A stretch of DNA of 64,000 nt from Chryseobacterium salipaludis (GTDB lineage: Bacteria > Bacteroidota > Bacteroidia > Flavobacteriales > Weeksellaceae), in contig NZ_JALHKS010000003.1 of the NCBI RefSeq assembly GCF_022968825.1, positions 372,001-436,000 on the forward strand, given 5' to 3'. A program made the position numbers and the translations under genes. The notes below the pieces were generated by a model. It saw only the letters and a program-made list of their open reading frames with translations. It ran no database searches and was not told the DNA's origin. Shown piece by piece: positions 16,125 through 24,971 of this stretch. The stretch's first letter is position 1; each line of letters opens with the position of its first letter.

Positions 16125-19100
16125 ATGAACGAAACACAAAGTATAAATCGTGACGAAATATTAAACATTGCAAAGACAGAATCTGAATTATCAGACTTGA
16201 AGCAACACGCAGACAAGATGATAAGAGGTTTTGAGAATTTCAACAACTATTCGTCAAATCGTGCTGTTTGGGAATTGGTTCAAAATGCTTGCGACCTGAC
16301 AACGGAATGTGAAGTTGTTTTAGACTACAGAAATGGTTTTTCATTTACTCACAACGGAAAACCATTTACGACAAAGTCATTTATTTCATTGATAAAGCAA
16401 GTAAGTGGAAAATACGGAGAAGAATCCGACATTCCAGAAGTTGGAAAATACGGAACAGGTTTTTTAACAACACATACCTTCGGACGTAAATTTCGTATCA
16501 ATTCAATTCTTGAAGCGAATAATACCTTTTTTGAAATCAAAGACTTTTTAATTGACCGCAGTCCGAAAGAATGGAAAGCGTTAAGCGAAAACATTAGAAC
16601 GCAAAAAGAAAATGTTTATCAGCTTATACAAGAAGGTGCTATTCTTACCAACCCTGAAATAAAAACAACATTCACTTTTTTACCTGAAACCGACCAAGAA
16701 CGAAGCTATATTTCAGAATCAAGCAAAGACTTAGAAGATTATATTCCAATTGTTTTAACGATTAATGACAGACTCAAAAAAGTTAAAATCGTTTTAAACG
16801 ATACGGAAACTTCGTTTGAAAGAGTTTCAAAAGAAAAAGTCGAAAATGATAAAGGAATAGAATTATACAAGACAACTGTTTCAAAAAACGGAATAAGCAA
16901 AATACTTTATTCTATCATTGAAACTGACGACCAAATTGAAGTAATTCTTCCAATCAACGAAGACCTTGAATTGTTTCAGTTTTCTGAAAGAGTTGCCCGA
17001 CTATTTTTATATTATCCTTTAATCGGTTCAGAAGATTTTGGCTTAAACTTCGTTATCAACTGCAATCAATTTTTGCCAACTGAACCAAGAGACGGAATCC
17101 ACTTAAAAAGCAACAAAGACCAAGTAAAAGAGCAAGAAGAGGCGAACCAAAAAATAATAGAAAAGGCATCGCAATTAATTTTTGATTTTATAAAAAGTAA
17201 CGTATTAAGCGTTTCAAATCCGCTTTTATATGCTCAAATAAATTTCAAAAGAAATACAGACAATAATTTGTTGAACGAGTATTTTGAAACCCTACAAAAC
17301 ACTTGGATAGAAGAATATAAGTTATTGCCAATCGTTGAAACGGTTGAAGGGTTTAAGCCTGTTAATGAAGTTTGTTTCTTTGCCGAAGAACTTTTAACCA
17401 ACACAGAATATTTTGATGACATTTATACTTTAGTATCCACTTTTTACAGCAACATTCCGACAAAAGACAAAGTTGTTTTGTGGAGCAAGTTTGCAAGTGA
17501 ATGGACTAATGAGAATACTGAATTTATTGGGCATCAAGATTTGGTAGAGGAAATATCAAAAGAGCATTTATCTAAGTTTGACAAAGATTGCTTAATCAAT
17601 TACTACAAAAATCTAATTGCAGAAGAAAAGATAAATTACTTTTCGGAGCATACTTTATTGCCAAATTTAGACGGTAAATTTTGTTTACTTTCATCGCTTC
17701 TTACACCTCAAAATTTAACCGAAAATCTAATTGACATTGGAAAATCTATAATTCCAAACTCTATTGAACGACTAATTCATAAGGATTTTAGTTTCAATTT
17801 CCATTTTGAAAAATTCAATAGAAAAGATTTTTCAAACAGCGTTAAAACCAAATTAGACGAAACTCAGGCTTCAACTTGCATTTATTTTCCTGAAACAATA
17901 AATACAGAAAATTACAATGTTCAATCATTTGAGAAAACTCAAAAACTTGAAGATATTTTCTTTGAAAACCTATTGAAGTATTGTAAGTTAAACAACAATG
18001 TAAATTCACAAAGCAAGCCTTCGTCATTAGTAAAAATCATTAGCAAGTATTATTCTTTTGAAGAAAATTTGATTCAATTATCTAACCTTGAAAACCAAGA
18101 AGAAAATTTAGACATTCGTTCAGCAAGAAAAATTTTGGTTCAAATTTTCTTCAATTTACTTCAACACCATAACGAGGATTGGATAAAATCAAACATTGCA
18201 TTGTTGCTTGAAATCGCAAACTGTAATGAAGACAGCCTGAAAGAAGTTTATTCAACTTCAAAAATTTATCCTAATCAGTTAAATCAACTAAAAAGCAATA
18301 ATGAACTAAAAAGAGATATTGACATAATTCCTGAAATTAAAGACCTTTACAACAAGGTAGCAAAGGACGAAATTAGAGAAGAGTTAGTTTACATAGAATT
18401 TAATGAATTTGTTGCTGAGGACAGATTTGTAACAAGTAAATATCTTACTACAGCAATTGAAGAAAGTTTCTTTGGCACAGACATTAACAACATAAACGAA
18501 CATCCTTTCAAAGATGAAATTTTGAAAATTATATCATCGTTGCGAGACCCAAAATTTGCTGAACTATTTCCCAGACTTGACCTTAAAAAAGCCAATTTGA
18601 TGTTGGATGTAGTTACTAATGAAAACACGAAAGACGAAATTTTCTCTATTGTAACATTAAAGGAATCCGAATTAAAGAAACTTGGTCAACTTGTTCAAGA
18701 AGATAACTTTTCAGCAATTCTAAATGCTGCAACTATCTTGCTTCAACAGCAAAAAGAAGTGGAAGCAGATTTTCACCATAAACAAGAAATTGGAACATAC
18801 ATTGAAAGTCTTATTAGAGAAAAGTTATCGGACGAATTAAAAGACAGAATTTCATTTGGCGACAAAGAAACAGAAACAACCAATATACAAGGCGGTCAAG
18901 ACATCGTTATTTTCCTTGACGAAAACCCCGTTTATTTCATAGAAGTAAAATCAAGGTGGAACTCACAAAATTCCGTTTCTATGAGTAAACTACAATTACA
19001 ACGAGCAGTTGAAGAAAATAGGCGTTACGCTTTGTGTGCGGTGGACATTACACGCTACACAGGCGAAAACGACAGATACAAACTTTCAACAGATGAAATT

Positions 19101-19343
19101 TTACCACTTACAAAATTTGTAACGAACATAGGAGTCACAATAAAACCGCTAATTGAAGACAACTTAGAAGCAGAAAAACAACAAGACCAATCAATACACT
19201 TGATAGATTACAGAGGCATCATTCCGCAAGACATTATTCAAAGCGGTAACGACTTTGACAATTTTATTGAATTGCTATCTAAAACTATTATCAAAACAGC
19301 AGACACAGAAAAGTATGACAACGAAAAAAACACCAGCTGCTAA
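16125..19343 (+). CDS. GHKL/sacsin-type ATPase with C-terminal PD-(D/E)xK nuclease-like domain
   Basis: 1072-residue cytoplasmic protein, probably a single-gene antiphage or restriction factor (inferred from architecture). The N-terminus is an HSP90-like ATPase: NRAVWELVQNACD (E50, N54 of the N-box), THNGKPFT (76-81, G1 box) and GKYGTGFLTTH (107-117, ATP lid). The long middle is helical and unassigned. Near the C-terminus QDIVIFLDENPVYFIEVKSRW (D926, E940, K942) is a DUF3883-like nuclease motif, with a conserved-looking Q and K following (KLQLQRAVEENRRYALCAV). The gene is AT-rich and unlike its neighbours. Its stop codon lies inside a large palindrome (19339-19473), so it fits a mobile cassette. 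Biochemical activity is not shown by sequence. Confidence 0.8.
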   Translation: MNETQSINRDEILNIAKTESELSDLKQHADKMIRGFENFNNYSSNRAVWELVQNACDLTTECEVVLDYRNGFSFTHNGKPFTTKSFISLIKQVSGKYGEESDIPEVGKYGTGFLTTHTFGRKFRINSILEANNTFFEIKDFLIDRSPKEWKALSENIRTQKENVYQLIQEGAILTNPEIKTTFTFLPETDQERSYISESSKDLEDYIPIVLTINDRLKKVKIVLNDTETSFERVSKEKVENDKGIELYKTTVSKNGISKILYSIIETDDQIEVILPINEDLELFQFSERVARLFLYYPLIGSEDFGLNFVINCNQFLPTEPRDGIHLKSNKDQVKEQEEANQKIIEKASQLIFDFIKSNVLSVSNPLLYAQINFKRNTDNNLLNEYFETLQNTWIEEYKLLPIVETVEGFKPVNEVCFFAEELLTNTEYFDDIYTLVSTFYSNIPTKDKVVLWSKFASEWTNENTEFIGHQDLVEEISKEHLSKFDKDCLINYYKNLIAEEKINYFSEHTLLPNLDGKFCLLSSLLTPQNLTENLIDIGKSIIPNSIERLIHKDFSFNFHFEKFNRKDFSNSVKTKLDETQASTCIYFPETINTENYNVQSFEKTQKLEDIFFENLLKYCKLNNNVNSQSKPSSLVKIISKYYSFEENLIQLSNLENQEENLDIRSARKILVQIFFNLLQHHNEDWIKSNIALLLEIANCNEDSLKEVYSTSKIYPNQLNQLKSNNELKRDIDIIPEIKDLYNKVAKDEIREELVYIEFNEFVAEDRFVTSKYLTTAIEESFFGTDINNINEHPFKDEILKIISSLRDPKFAELFPRLDLKKANLMLDVVTNENTKDEIFSIVTLKESELKKLGQLVQEDNFSAILNAATILLQQQKEVEADFHHKQEIGTYIESLIREKLSDELKDRISFGDKETETTNIQGGQDIVIFLDENPVYFIEVKSRWNSQNSVSMSKLQLQRAVEENRRYALCAVDITRYTGENDRYKLSTDEILPLTKFVTNIGVTIKPLIEDNLEAEKQQDQSIHLIDYRGIIPQDIIQSGNDFDNFIELLSKTIIKTADTEKYDNEKNTSC

Positions 19344-19473
19344 CAGCGGTTTTGCGTTATGGGGGCTGACGTGCTTCGTAGAAGCATTTATGCTAAAACA
19401 AACATTTCTGCTTCGTATGAACTTTGGTGCTAAAAATCCCCCACAACGCAAAGCCGCAAAACGTTATGTGCAA
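19339..19473 (+). repeat. Cassette-boundary palindrome A (attC-like)
   Basis: The left arm at 19346-19365 (GCGGTTTTGCGTTATGGGGG) and the reverse complement of 19438-19457 agree at 18 of 20 positions. The element begins GCTAACA at 19339, which contains the stop of the ATPase gene, and ends CGTTATGTGCAA, about 135 nt in total. The 72-nt interior is different from the other copies. It resembles the R''-L''-L'-R' plan of integron attC sites. Confidence 0.75.
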
Positions 19474-19589
19474 CCCTTCCGAACGTTTGTGCATAAATCG
19501 ACAATACTTTAAAAAATCAAACTCATTTAACTTTTATGGAAAGTTGAAAATTTATTATCAAAAACAATTGACTATTAAAATCTTAATCG

Positions 19590-19603
19590 TAATATTGCAA
19601 TAT
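19590..19603 (+). promoter_or_regulatory. ars operon promoter and ArsR operator
   Basis: The perfect 12-nt palindrome ATATTGCAATAT (19592-19603) overlaps TAATATTG (19590-19597), a near match to TAnnTTTG, just 13 nt before the arsR ATG. An ArsR dimer bound here would block transcription until arsenite or antimonite releases it. Confidence 0.6.
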
Positions 19604-19615
19604 AGAAATAAATAA

Positions 19616-19954
19616 ATGAAGATAGAACCGACAAAACCCACGGATTTTACAGAGAGCCAACACAACATTGCTCATATCATAAAAGCATTGGGACATCCTG
19701 CCCGAGTGGCTATCATAGAATATTTATTATCGGTTGATACGTGTATCTGCGGAGATATTGTTGATGTACTTCCTCTGGCACAGCCAACTGTTTCAAGGCA
19801 TTTGAAAGAACTTAAAAATGCGAAACTGATTAAAGGAACTATTGAAGGTAATACGATTTGCTATTGCATTGACGAAAATACGATTGAAGTACTGCAAAAA
19901 TATTTCACAAATATTTCGGCAAAACTCACCCTGAAAAACAATAATTGTTGCTAA
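19616..19954 (+). CDS. arsR: ArsR-family arsenite-responsive repressor
   Basis: 112-residue winged-helix metalloregulator controlling the downstream genes. The helix-turn-helix is CGDIVDVLPLAQPTVSRHLKELKNAKLIKG (about 45-74). DTCICGD (C43, C45) just before it, plus the C-terminal CC pair (NNNCC end), supply thiols for As(III), a variant of the ELCVCDL site. The gene heads the arsenic operon and has a palindrome overlapping its promoter. AT-rich like the rest of this region. Confidence 0.93.
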   Translation: MKIEPTKPTDFTESQHNIAHIIKALGHPARVAIIEYLLSVDTCICGDIVDVLPLAQPTVSRHLKELKNAKLIKGTIEGNTICYCIDENTIEVLQKYFTNISAKLTLKNNNCC

Positions 19955-19972
19955 TATAAAAATCATACAAAA

Positions 19973-20494
19973 ATGAAATTATCACAAGTAAAAGCACTTT
20001 TACCCACCTTAGAAAACCTTAGTTTTAAACTTGAAAACGGCACTTTTGTTCCGGAACATTTTCACGTAACCGAAGTCGGAATGGTTACAAAAAACTTTAT
20101 TGATTGTGGCGGAGTAATTCGTACAGAAAAAACAGTAAATTTTCAGCTATGGAATGCCGATGATTTTGAACATCGTTTAAAACCTACTAAACTTTTAAAC
20201 ATCATTCAACTCGCCGAAGACAAATTAGGCATTGAAGATGCAGAAATTGAAGTGGAATATCAAAGTGAAATCGAAGATTCGCAATCACAAAATGGACAAT
20301 TGAAAAAGAGTTTGCAAACCATAGGAAAATACGGCTTGGCATTTGACGGAACAAATTTCATCTTGCAAAACAAAATAACTGCTTGTTTAGCCGAAGATGC
20401 CTGTGGAATTCCGTCCGAAAAAGTAAAGAAAAATTTAATCGAATTATCTGTAAATCAAAATGTTTCTTGCACACCAGGAGGTGGATGTTGTTAA
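19973..20494 (+). CDS. DUF6428 family protein in ars operon
   Basis: 173-residue cytoplasmic protein of the DUF6428 family, which commonly sits between arsR and acr3 in Bacteroidota. It begins MKLSQVKALLPTLENLSFKLENG, has HFHVTEVG with a possible metal-binding His pair, and ends in CTPGGGCC, a cysteine tail that could bind arsenite. It follows arsR by 18 nt and precedes acr3 by 9 nt, so it is co-transcribed. A role in arsenic handling is inferred from context only. Confidence 0.85.
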   Translation: MKLSQVKALLPTLENLSFKLENGTFVPEHFHVTEVGMVTKNFIDCGGVIRTEKTVNFQLWNADDFEHRLKPTKLLNIIQLAEDKLGIEDAEIEVEYQSEIEDSQSQNGQLKKSLQTIGKYGLAFDGTNFILQNKITACLAEDACGIPSEKVKKNLIELSVNQNVSCTPGGGCC

Positions 20495-20503
20495 AAGTAA
20501 ACT

Positions 20504-21538
20504 ATGCAACCAAAATTAAAATTTCTTGACCGTTATTTAACGCTTTGGATTTTCCTTGCAATGCTTTTTGGCATTGGTTTAGGTGATTTTTTTCCAAATA
20601 TCTCAACCATTACGAATTCCCTTTCTGTTGGCACAACCAATGTGCCATTAGCCATCGGATTGATATTAATGATGTATCCGCCTTTAGCAAAAGTCGATTA
20701 CAGCTTGTTACCTAAAGCTCTAAAAGACAAAAAAGTAATTGCCATTTCCTTAATATTGAATTGGGTTATAGGTACCGTTTTGATGTTTGGTTTAGCCGTT
20801 CTGCTTTTACGAAACGAACCCGAATATATGTCGGGATTAATTTTAATCGGTTTGGCAAGGTGCATCGCTATGGTTATTGTGTGGAGCGATTTGGCAAAAG
20901 CAAACAGAGAATACACGGCATTATTAGTCGCCCTAAACAGTATTTTTCAGATATTGACGTATAGTTTTTTCGTGTGGCTTTTCATCAACATATTGCCCAA
21001 TAAATTAGGAATTGCCAATTTCAATGTAAGCGTTTCCATGAAAGACGTTACACAAAGCGTTTTGATATATTTAGGCATTCCCTTTTTTGCTGGTTTCGTG
21101 AGCCGTTATTATTTGGTAAAATCGAAAGGTATTGAATGGTACAATAGAAAGTTTATTCCAAAAATATCGCCCATTACATTGTATGCTTTATTGTTTACCA
21201 TTGTACTGATGTTCAGTTTAAAAGGCGACAAAATATTGGAATTGCCTTTAGATGTCATAAAAATAGCGATACCATTAATCATTTATTTTGTACTGATGTT
21301 TTTCGTGAGTTTTTTCATCGCTAAATCTCTAAAAATCCCTTACGACAAAAACGCATCTATTGCATTTACAGCTACTGGCAACAACTTTGAATTGGCGATT
21401 GCCGTCGCCATTGCGGTATTTGGTATTCATTCGCCTCAAGCGTTTGTGGGTGTAATCGGACCTTTGGTTGAAGTTCCCGTGTTGATTTTATTGGTGAGAG
21501 CAAGTCTATTTTTAAAACAAAAATATGATAAACAATGA
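20504..21538 (+). CDS. acr3: Arsenite efflux permease Acr3 (ArsB-type)
   Basis: 344 residues, ten predicted membrane segments, BASS superfamily. It exports arsenite across the inner membrane by proton exchange. The signature [22 protein letters not shown] around C120, the essential cysteine of Acr3 proteins, is present, as is [20 protein letters not shown] in the second half. Its stop overlaps the arsC start by 4 nt (ATGA), indicating coupling. Normal family length and intact frame. Confidence 0.93.
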   Translation: MQPKLKFLDRYLTLWIFLAMLFGIGLGDFFPNISTITNSLSVGTTNVPLAIGLILMMYPPLAKVDYSLLPKALKDKKVIAISLILNWVIGTVLMFGLAVLLLRNEPEYMSGLILIGLARCIAMVIVWSDLAKANREYTALLVALNSIFQILTYSFFVWLFINILPNKLGIANFNVSVSMKDVTQSVLIYLGIPFFAGFVSRYYLVKSKGIEWYNRKFIPKISPITLYALLFTIVLMFSLKGDKILELPLDVIKIAIPLIIYFVLMFFVSFFIAKSLKIPYDKNASIAFTATGNNFELAIAVAIAVFGIHSPQAFVGVIGPLVEVPVLILLVRASLFLKQKYDKQ

Positions 21539-21963
21539 CAAAGAAAATTTTAGTGCTTTGCACAGGTAACAGTTGCAGAAGTCAGATAGCTGAAGGTTAT
21601 TTACGACATTTTGCGAACGGAAATGCAGATATTTACAGTGCAGGTGTGGAAACACACGGCGTAAACCCAAAAGCCATTGCTACAATGAAAGAGGACGGAA
21701 TTGATATTTCAAATCATACGTCAAACAACATTGATGAATATTACGACATTGATTTTGATTTTGTGATTACAGTTTGCGATAATGCCAAAGAACGCTGTCC
21801 GTTTTTTCCGACTAAAGCTAAGAAGTTTCATCACAACTTTCCAGACCCAGCAAAAGCAATAGGAACAGACGAAGAAATCAACGAACAGTTCAGACAAGTC
21901 AGACAGCAAATTAAAGAATATTGCGAACGATTTGCAGCGGAAAATCTAAAGGGAAAGCAATAA
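21535..21963 (+). CDS. arsC: Thioredoxin-coupled arsenate reductase
   Basis: 142-residue low-molecular-weight phosphatase-fold reductase converting arsenate to arsenite, which Acr3 then exports. LCTGNSCRS gives the CX5R loop (C9 and R15). C81 and C88 in [11 protein letters not shown] are the relay cysteines of the Bacillus-type ArsC family, and FPDPAKA carries the catalytic Asp. Last gene of the operon; thioredoxin such as the one at 50587 would supply electrons (inferred). Boundary palindrome B starts 8 nt after its stop. Confidence 0.94.
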   Translation: MTKKILVLCTGNSCRSQIAEGYLRHFANGNADIYSAGVETHGVNPKAIATMKEDGIDISNHTSNNIDEYYDIDFDFVITVCDNAKERCPFFPTKAKKFHHNFPDPAKAIGTDEEINEQFRQVRQQIKEYCERFAAENLKGKQ

Positions 21964-21970
21964 GGGCAGC

Positions 21971-22166
21971 ACCTAACATCGGTTTCGCAAAAGAGCGGGT
22001 TAAGTGCCAAGTTGAACATTTGTGTTTTCAATCCGCAAAAGCCAATTTTTATTTGCTTTTAAAATGTAAATTAGCAAATAGAAAAAATGGTTTTGCTTAC
22101 GTTTGTGCTAAATTGAAAGTTTAAGCTTTCTAATCCGCTCCTTCGCCAAGCCCCAAACCGTTATCT
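21971..22166 (+). repeat. Cassette-boundary palindrome B (attC-like)
   Basis: Begins ACCTAACATCGGTTTCGC at 21971, a fit to the attC R'' box RYYYAAC, and ends CCAAACCGTTATCTG. The outer arms (GGTTTCGCAAAAGAGCGGG against the reverse complement of CCGCTCCTTCGCCAAGCC) pair with a few mismatches. An inner pair (CCAATTTTTATTTGC and GCAAATAGAAAAAATGG) makes a nested hairpin. About 196 nt. The TTA of its terminal GTTATC is the stop codon of the minus-strand gene at 22161. Confidence 0.7.
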
Positions 22167-22532
22167 GTAGTTACAGACAAACCAACCTTTTAAGACCAGG
22201 TAATATAGTATTCCACCTATTAAGTAACATAAAGCATCCAAGATATCTGCCGTATAAATGTTTGATATTTTAGGACATATAACTTCAAAAATTATAGTTA
22301 AATAAAATGTCGAAAACAAAATATCTTTCAATGCGGTTACTCTTTTCGTCTTGAAAATAGCATCCATTAATAAATTAATTGTGTAACAGAACATTGGTAC
22401 CGAATACAAATCTGTGAGATGATTATTAATTATCGGAATAATAATTCCATACTTTCTTAGGACATAAATTCCAAGCCAAAGTAGCAAACCCAAAATGTAC
22501 CAAACAGATACTCCTTTGTAAGTTCTAAGCAT
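22161..22532 (-). CDS. Small integral membrane protein, 123 aa
   Basis: Three to four hydrophobic segments (YILGLLLWLGIYVLRKYG, the SVPMFCYTINLLM region, TFYLTIIFEVIC, AILCYLIGGILYYLVL-like end). The INNHLTDLYSVPMF stretch resembles small Bacteroidota membrane proteins sometimes annotated as citrate transporter-like or VanZ-like, but I do not trust a function from that. The start overlaps the end of the 48-codon gene upstream, so the two are coupled. Its stop coincides with the end of palindrome B. Confidence 0.65.
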   Translation of the reverse strand: MLRTYKGVSVWYILGLLLWLGIYVLRKYGIIIPIINNHLTDLYSVPMFCYTINLLMDAIFKTKRVTALKDILFSTFYLTIIFEVICPKISNIYTADILDALCYLIGGILYYLVLKGWFVCNYR

Positions 22533-22671
22533 GCAAAATCGCCATTAAAATCCCCAAAAGTATTTGCAGGCCTTTCATTACATAATCTTGAATCGATTTA
22601 TATTCTTCAGCAGAACCATTTTTTTCATTTTCAATTGCTTTTTCGTAATCGAATTTCTTATTTCCTGTCAT
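22525..22671 (-). CDS. Short protein, 48 aa, upstream of the membrane protein
   Basis: ATG at 22671 to TAG at 22525, encoding a charged N-terminus (MTGNKKFDYEKAIENEKNG) and one hydrophobic C-terminal segment (GLQILLGILMAILH). It starts 15 nt after a TAAATTTG promoter core on the minus strand and overlaps the next start by 8 nt, which supports it as a real small membrane-anchored protein rather than a chance ORF. Confidence 0.55.
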   Translation of the reverse strand: MTGNKKFDYEKAIENEKNGSAEEYKSIQDYVMKGLQILLGILMAILHA

Positions 22672-22686
22672 TGTAATAATTTTATG

Positions 22687-22694
22687 CAAATTTA
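22687..22694 (-). promoter_or_regulatory. Minus-strand promoter core TAAATTTG
   Basis: Exact TAnnTTTG on the minus strand, 15 nt before the 48-codon gene. It forms a divergent pair with the plus-strand core at 22732. Confidence 0.6.
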
Positions 22695-22731
22695 CAAAAT
22701 TAGAACAAATGCCCTAATTTTATTTTTTTAG

Positions 22732-22739
22732 TATATTTG
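22732..22739 (+). promoter_or_regulatory. Plus-strand promoter core TATATTTG of the TetR gene
   Basis: Exact TAnnTTTG only 15 nt before the GTG at 22755. The two divergent promoters are separated by 37 nt, so one TetR dimer could control both directions. Confidence 0.6.
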
Positions 22740-22754
22740 AAGAAATTTAAAAAA

Positions 22755-23378
22755 GTGAAAACAAAGGATAAAATACTTTCTGGAGCTAAAGATTTATACA
22801 ATGAAAAAGGGTACAGTAGTACTACGACAAGAGATATTGCAAAACACATTGATATAAGTCCTGGAAATTTACATTACCACTTTCCCCACTCTAATGAAAT
22901 TTTAGAAGCTCTTTTCGAAAGTTTTGCAATGAAGATGAATGAACTTTTAGAAACCACCTCTATTTCAGATTCCAGTTCAATAGAACTATTATATAATTAC
23001 ATAGAACAAACCACCAGTTTAATTTATGAATATAAGTTTCTATTTATCAATTTTACGGACATTTTAAGAGAAAATCTTAAAATAAATAACATGTATAAAG
23101 AAATTCACTCTCGAAGAAGAGTTGAGTTCGAGAGGCTTTTTACAACATTTCAAAATAAAAAAATATTTAGAGATGATATCCCAGAATTTATTTTTTCAAA
23201 TTTAATAGAGCAAATGTTTATTATTGGTGATAATGCAATTTCTTACAATGAAGTTACTCATTCATTGAAAAGTGAAAAAGCGATAAAATTTTATACAAAT
23301 ATTTTTATAACTCAATTTTACTATTTACTCACGGATGAGCACCAAAAAAAGTTCAAAGAAAAATTAAACTCATTGTAA
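22755..23378 (+). CDS. TetR/AcrR-family regulator
   Basis: About 207 residues. The N-terminal TetR_N domain is KDKILSGAKDLYNEKGYSSTTTRDIAKHIDISPGNLHYHFPHSNEILEALF (HTH in about residues 25-45). The rest is an AT-rich ligand-binding helical domain with no identifiable ligand. The start is uncertain: TTG at 22737 overlaps the promoter core, so I prefer GTG at 22755. Divergent from the two small membrane proteins, which it probably represses. Confidence 0.85.
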   Translation: MKTKDKILSGAKDLYNEKGYSSTTTRDIAKHIDISPGNLHYHFPHSNEILEALFESFAMKMNELLETTSISDSSSIELLYNYIEQTTSLIYEYKFLFINFTDILRENLKINNMYKEIHSRRRVEFERLFTTFQNKKIFRDDIPEFIFSNLIEQMFIIGDNAISYNEVTHSLKSEKAIKFYTNIFITQFYYLLTDEHQKKFKEKLNSL

Positions 23379-23383
23379 CTACA

Positions 23384-23515
23384 GCTGACACGGCATTTCT
23401 ATTAGTGGGGTTGAAGTTTACATCATGAAGGCTTTCGCCAGTTGTTCATTTTGTTATATTTACAAAAATATGTATAATACTCCCGCTAACAGAAATACCC
23501 AACCGTTGTACAACA
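23384..23515 (+). repeat. Cassette-boundary palindrome C (attC-like)
   Basis: The left arm at 23392-23410 (GGCATTTCTATTAGTGGGG) and the reverse complement of 23481-23499 agree at 15 of 19 positions. It begins GCTGACA and ends AACCGTTGTACAAC, about 132 nt. The interior contains TATATTTA, a possible promoter core for the next gene. Confidence 0.65.
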
Positions 23516-23519
23516 TTTT

Positions 23520-24383
23520 ATGAAAACAGCAATTAAATCAAGCTTTTATATTTTTTTATTTGTCATTTCGAATTTTGTTTTTGCACAATCTTCTCAAGAA
23601 ATTATGAAAAGTGACTTGGAGAAAATGAAATTTTTATTCCTGAATAAAAGTTACAAAGGATTTTCAACATTTGTATATCCTAAAGTTATCCAAATGTATG
23701 GAAATGAAGAAAAAATGATTGACAAAACTAAATCTAGTATTCTAAAAATGGAAAATGATGGATTTAAATTTGTTAACATTTATTTTAAAAATTTCAATGA
23801 AGCCATTGCAAAAAATAATGAGCTGCAATCTACATTTACACAAGTGATTTTAATGAACAGTCCAAAAGGAAGAATAATTGGAGAATATACAATGATTGGA
23901 ATTTCAAGCGACAAAGGAAAATCTTGGAAATTTATAGATACTTCCGGATATAACGGAAAATTAATTCAAAACAATTTTCCTAATTTGGATGAAAAATTAA
24001 TTTTAAAACCAAAAGTTAAAATGTTTCTTGACGAAAATAACTTAAGAGAGAAATGCTCAGAATTTAAGAATATAGAATTGCAATCAATTTCACCTTTTAG
24101 TTTCAAAAAAACTTCTTTCGTTATATTAGACAGCAAAACCAAAGAAACCGCAGAAGACGGAAGTTTTATTGCTTCGAAAGTTGTGAGAGATAAAGAAAAT
24201 CCTTGCAAAATGGATTTCATAATTGAAGAAATTCAGAACAAGCCAAGAAATACATTTAAGATTGGAGATATTGTGCATTTGGAATTGACAGGATTTGAAA
24301 ATGAAATATATTATTTCATTGCAACAATGAATAACGATAAATTAATTACTTCTGATAGTTTTAAAGTTATTAAAAAATTATAA
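23520..24383 (+). CDS. Secreted hypothetical protein, 287 aa
   Basis: The Sec signal peptide (KTAIKSSFYIFLFVISNFVFA, about 1-23) is followed by a mature domain with SSQEIMKSDLEKMKFLFLNKSYKGFSTFVYPKVIQMYGNEEKMIDK, a SnoaL/NTF2-like start known from hypothetical Bacteroidota proteins, and TMIGISSDKGKSWKFID in the middle. The second half is a separate unassigned domain. Starts 4 nt after palindrome C and ends just before palindrome D, so it is the only gene of its module. Confidence 0.65.
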   Translation: MKTAIKSSFYIFLFVISNFVFAQSSQEIMKSDLEKMKFLFLNKSYKGFSTFVYPKVIQMYGNEEKMIDKTKSSILKMENDGFKFVNIYFKNFNEAIAKNNELQSTFTQVILMNSPKGRIIGEYTMIGISSDKGKSWKFIDTSGYNGKLIQNNFPNLDEKLILKPKVKMFLDENNLREKCSEFKNIELQSISPFSFKKTSFVILDSKTKETAEDGSFIASKVVRDKENPCKMDFIIEEIQNKPRNTFKIGDIVHLELTGFENEIYYFIATMNNDKLITSDSFKVIKKL

Positions 24384-24390
24384 AAAAAAT

Positions 24391-24586
24391 AGTATAACAT
24401 GGGTTTTGCAAGATGCGGGGTTGAAGGAAATCTTAGAAAATTAGTAAGCAGTAACCGCAAAAAACCATTTCATTTTTTTTGTAAATTTAAAAAAAATGAA
24501 AATGGTTGATGCTAGCGTTTCGTCCTCCGCTCCACTTCCGGTTGCAGTAGCCCGCACCTCGCAAAGCCTCTTTCCGTTATGTGCAA
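24391..24586 (+). repeat. Cassette-boundary palindrome D (attC-like)
   Basis: The left arm at 24402-24419 (GGTTTTGCAAGATGCGGG) and the reverse complement of 24551-24568 agree at 15 of 18 positions. It begins TATAACATGG and ends CCGTTATGTGCAA, the same ending as palindrome A. The interior folds again: an AACCATTTCATTTTTTTT arm against AAAAAAAATGAAAATGGTT. Total about 196 nt. Confidence 0.75.
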
Positions 24587-24626
24587 TTTTATCCAAACAA
24601 CGTCCTAAAACAATTGACAGAAAAAA

Positions 24627-24968
24627 TTGAGTGAAACAAACCAAAAATATTACAGAATTTTACCTCTGATTTTAGGATTAATTGCTTTCCTTTATTTTTA
24701 TCGCTTCAAATATGTTTTTGAGAATAATAATCATTTTTATGAAAATAAAATAAATTCTAAAATTGTAAAGAAAAAAAACTTTGAGAATAAATCTCTGCAA
24801 TTCTTTTATGACAAAAACTACTGTATTACAACAACAAATACAAAAGGGGACATTCTGAGAATTGGAGACTCAATTTCAAAAGAAAAAAATTCAAGCGAAT
24901 TCAAAGTATTTAGAAAACACAATGGAAATTATAACCTTTACAAATTGTATGATTTCAAAATAAAGTAA
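24627..24968 (+). CDS. Small membrane-anchored protein, 113 aa
   Basis: Starts at TTG 24627 (SETNQKYYRILPLI...). One N-terminal membrane segment (ILPLILGLIAFLYFY) is followed by a soluble, Asn/Lys-rich domain with YDKNYCITTTNTKGDILRIGDSISKEKNSSEFKVFRK, a beta-like fold without a known family. It is followed after 3 nt by another small membrane protein, so the pair is probably one operon. AT-rich, cassette-type sequence. Function unknown. Confidence 0.5.
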   Translation: MSETNQKYYRILPLILGLIAFLYFYRFKYVFENNNHFYENKINSKIVKKKNFENKSLQFFYDKNYCITTTNTKGDILRIGDSISKEKNSSEFKVFRKHNGNYNLYKLYDFKIK

Positions 24969-24971
24969 TTT

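Noticed and set aside
19255-19615. Two ORFs of 63-85 codons after the ATPase gene
   Set aside because: They read through the boundary palindrome; the inverted arms give the frame by chance.
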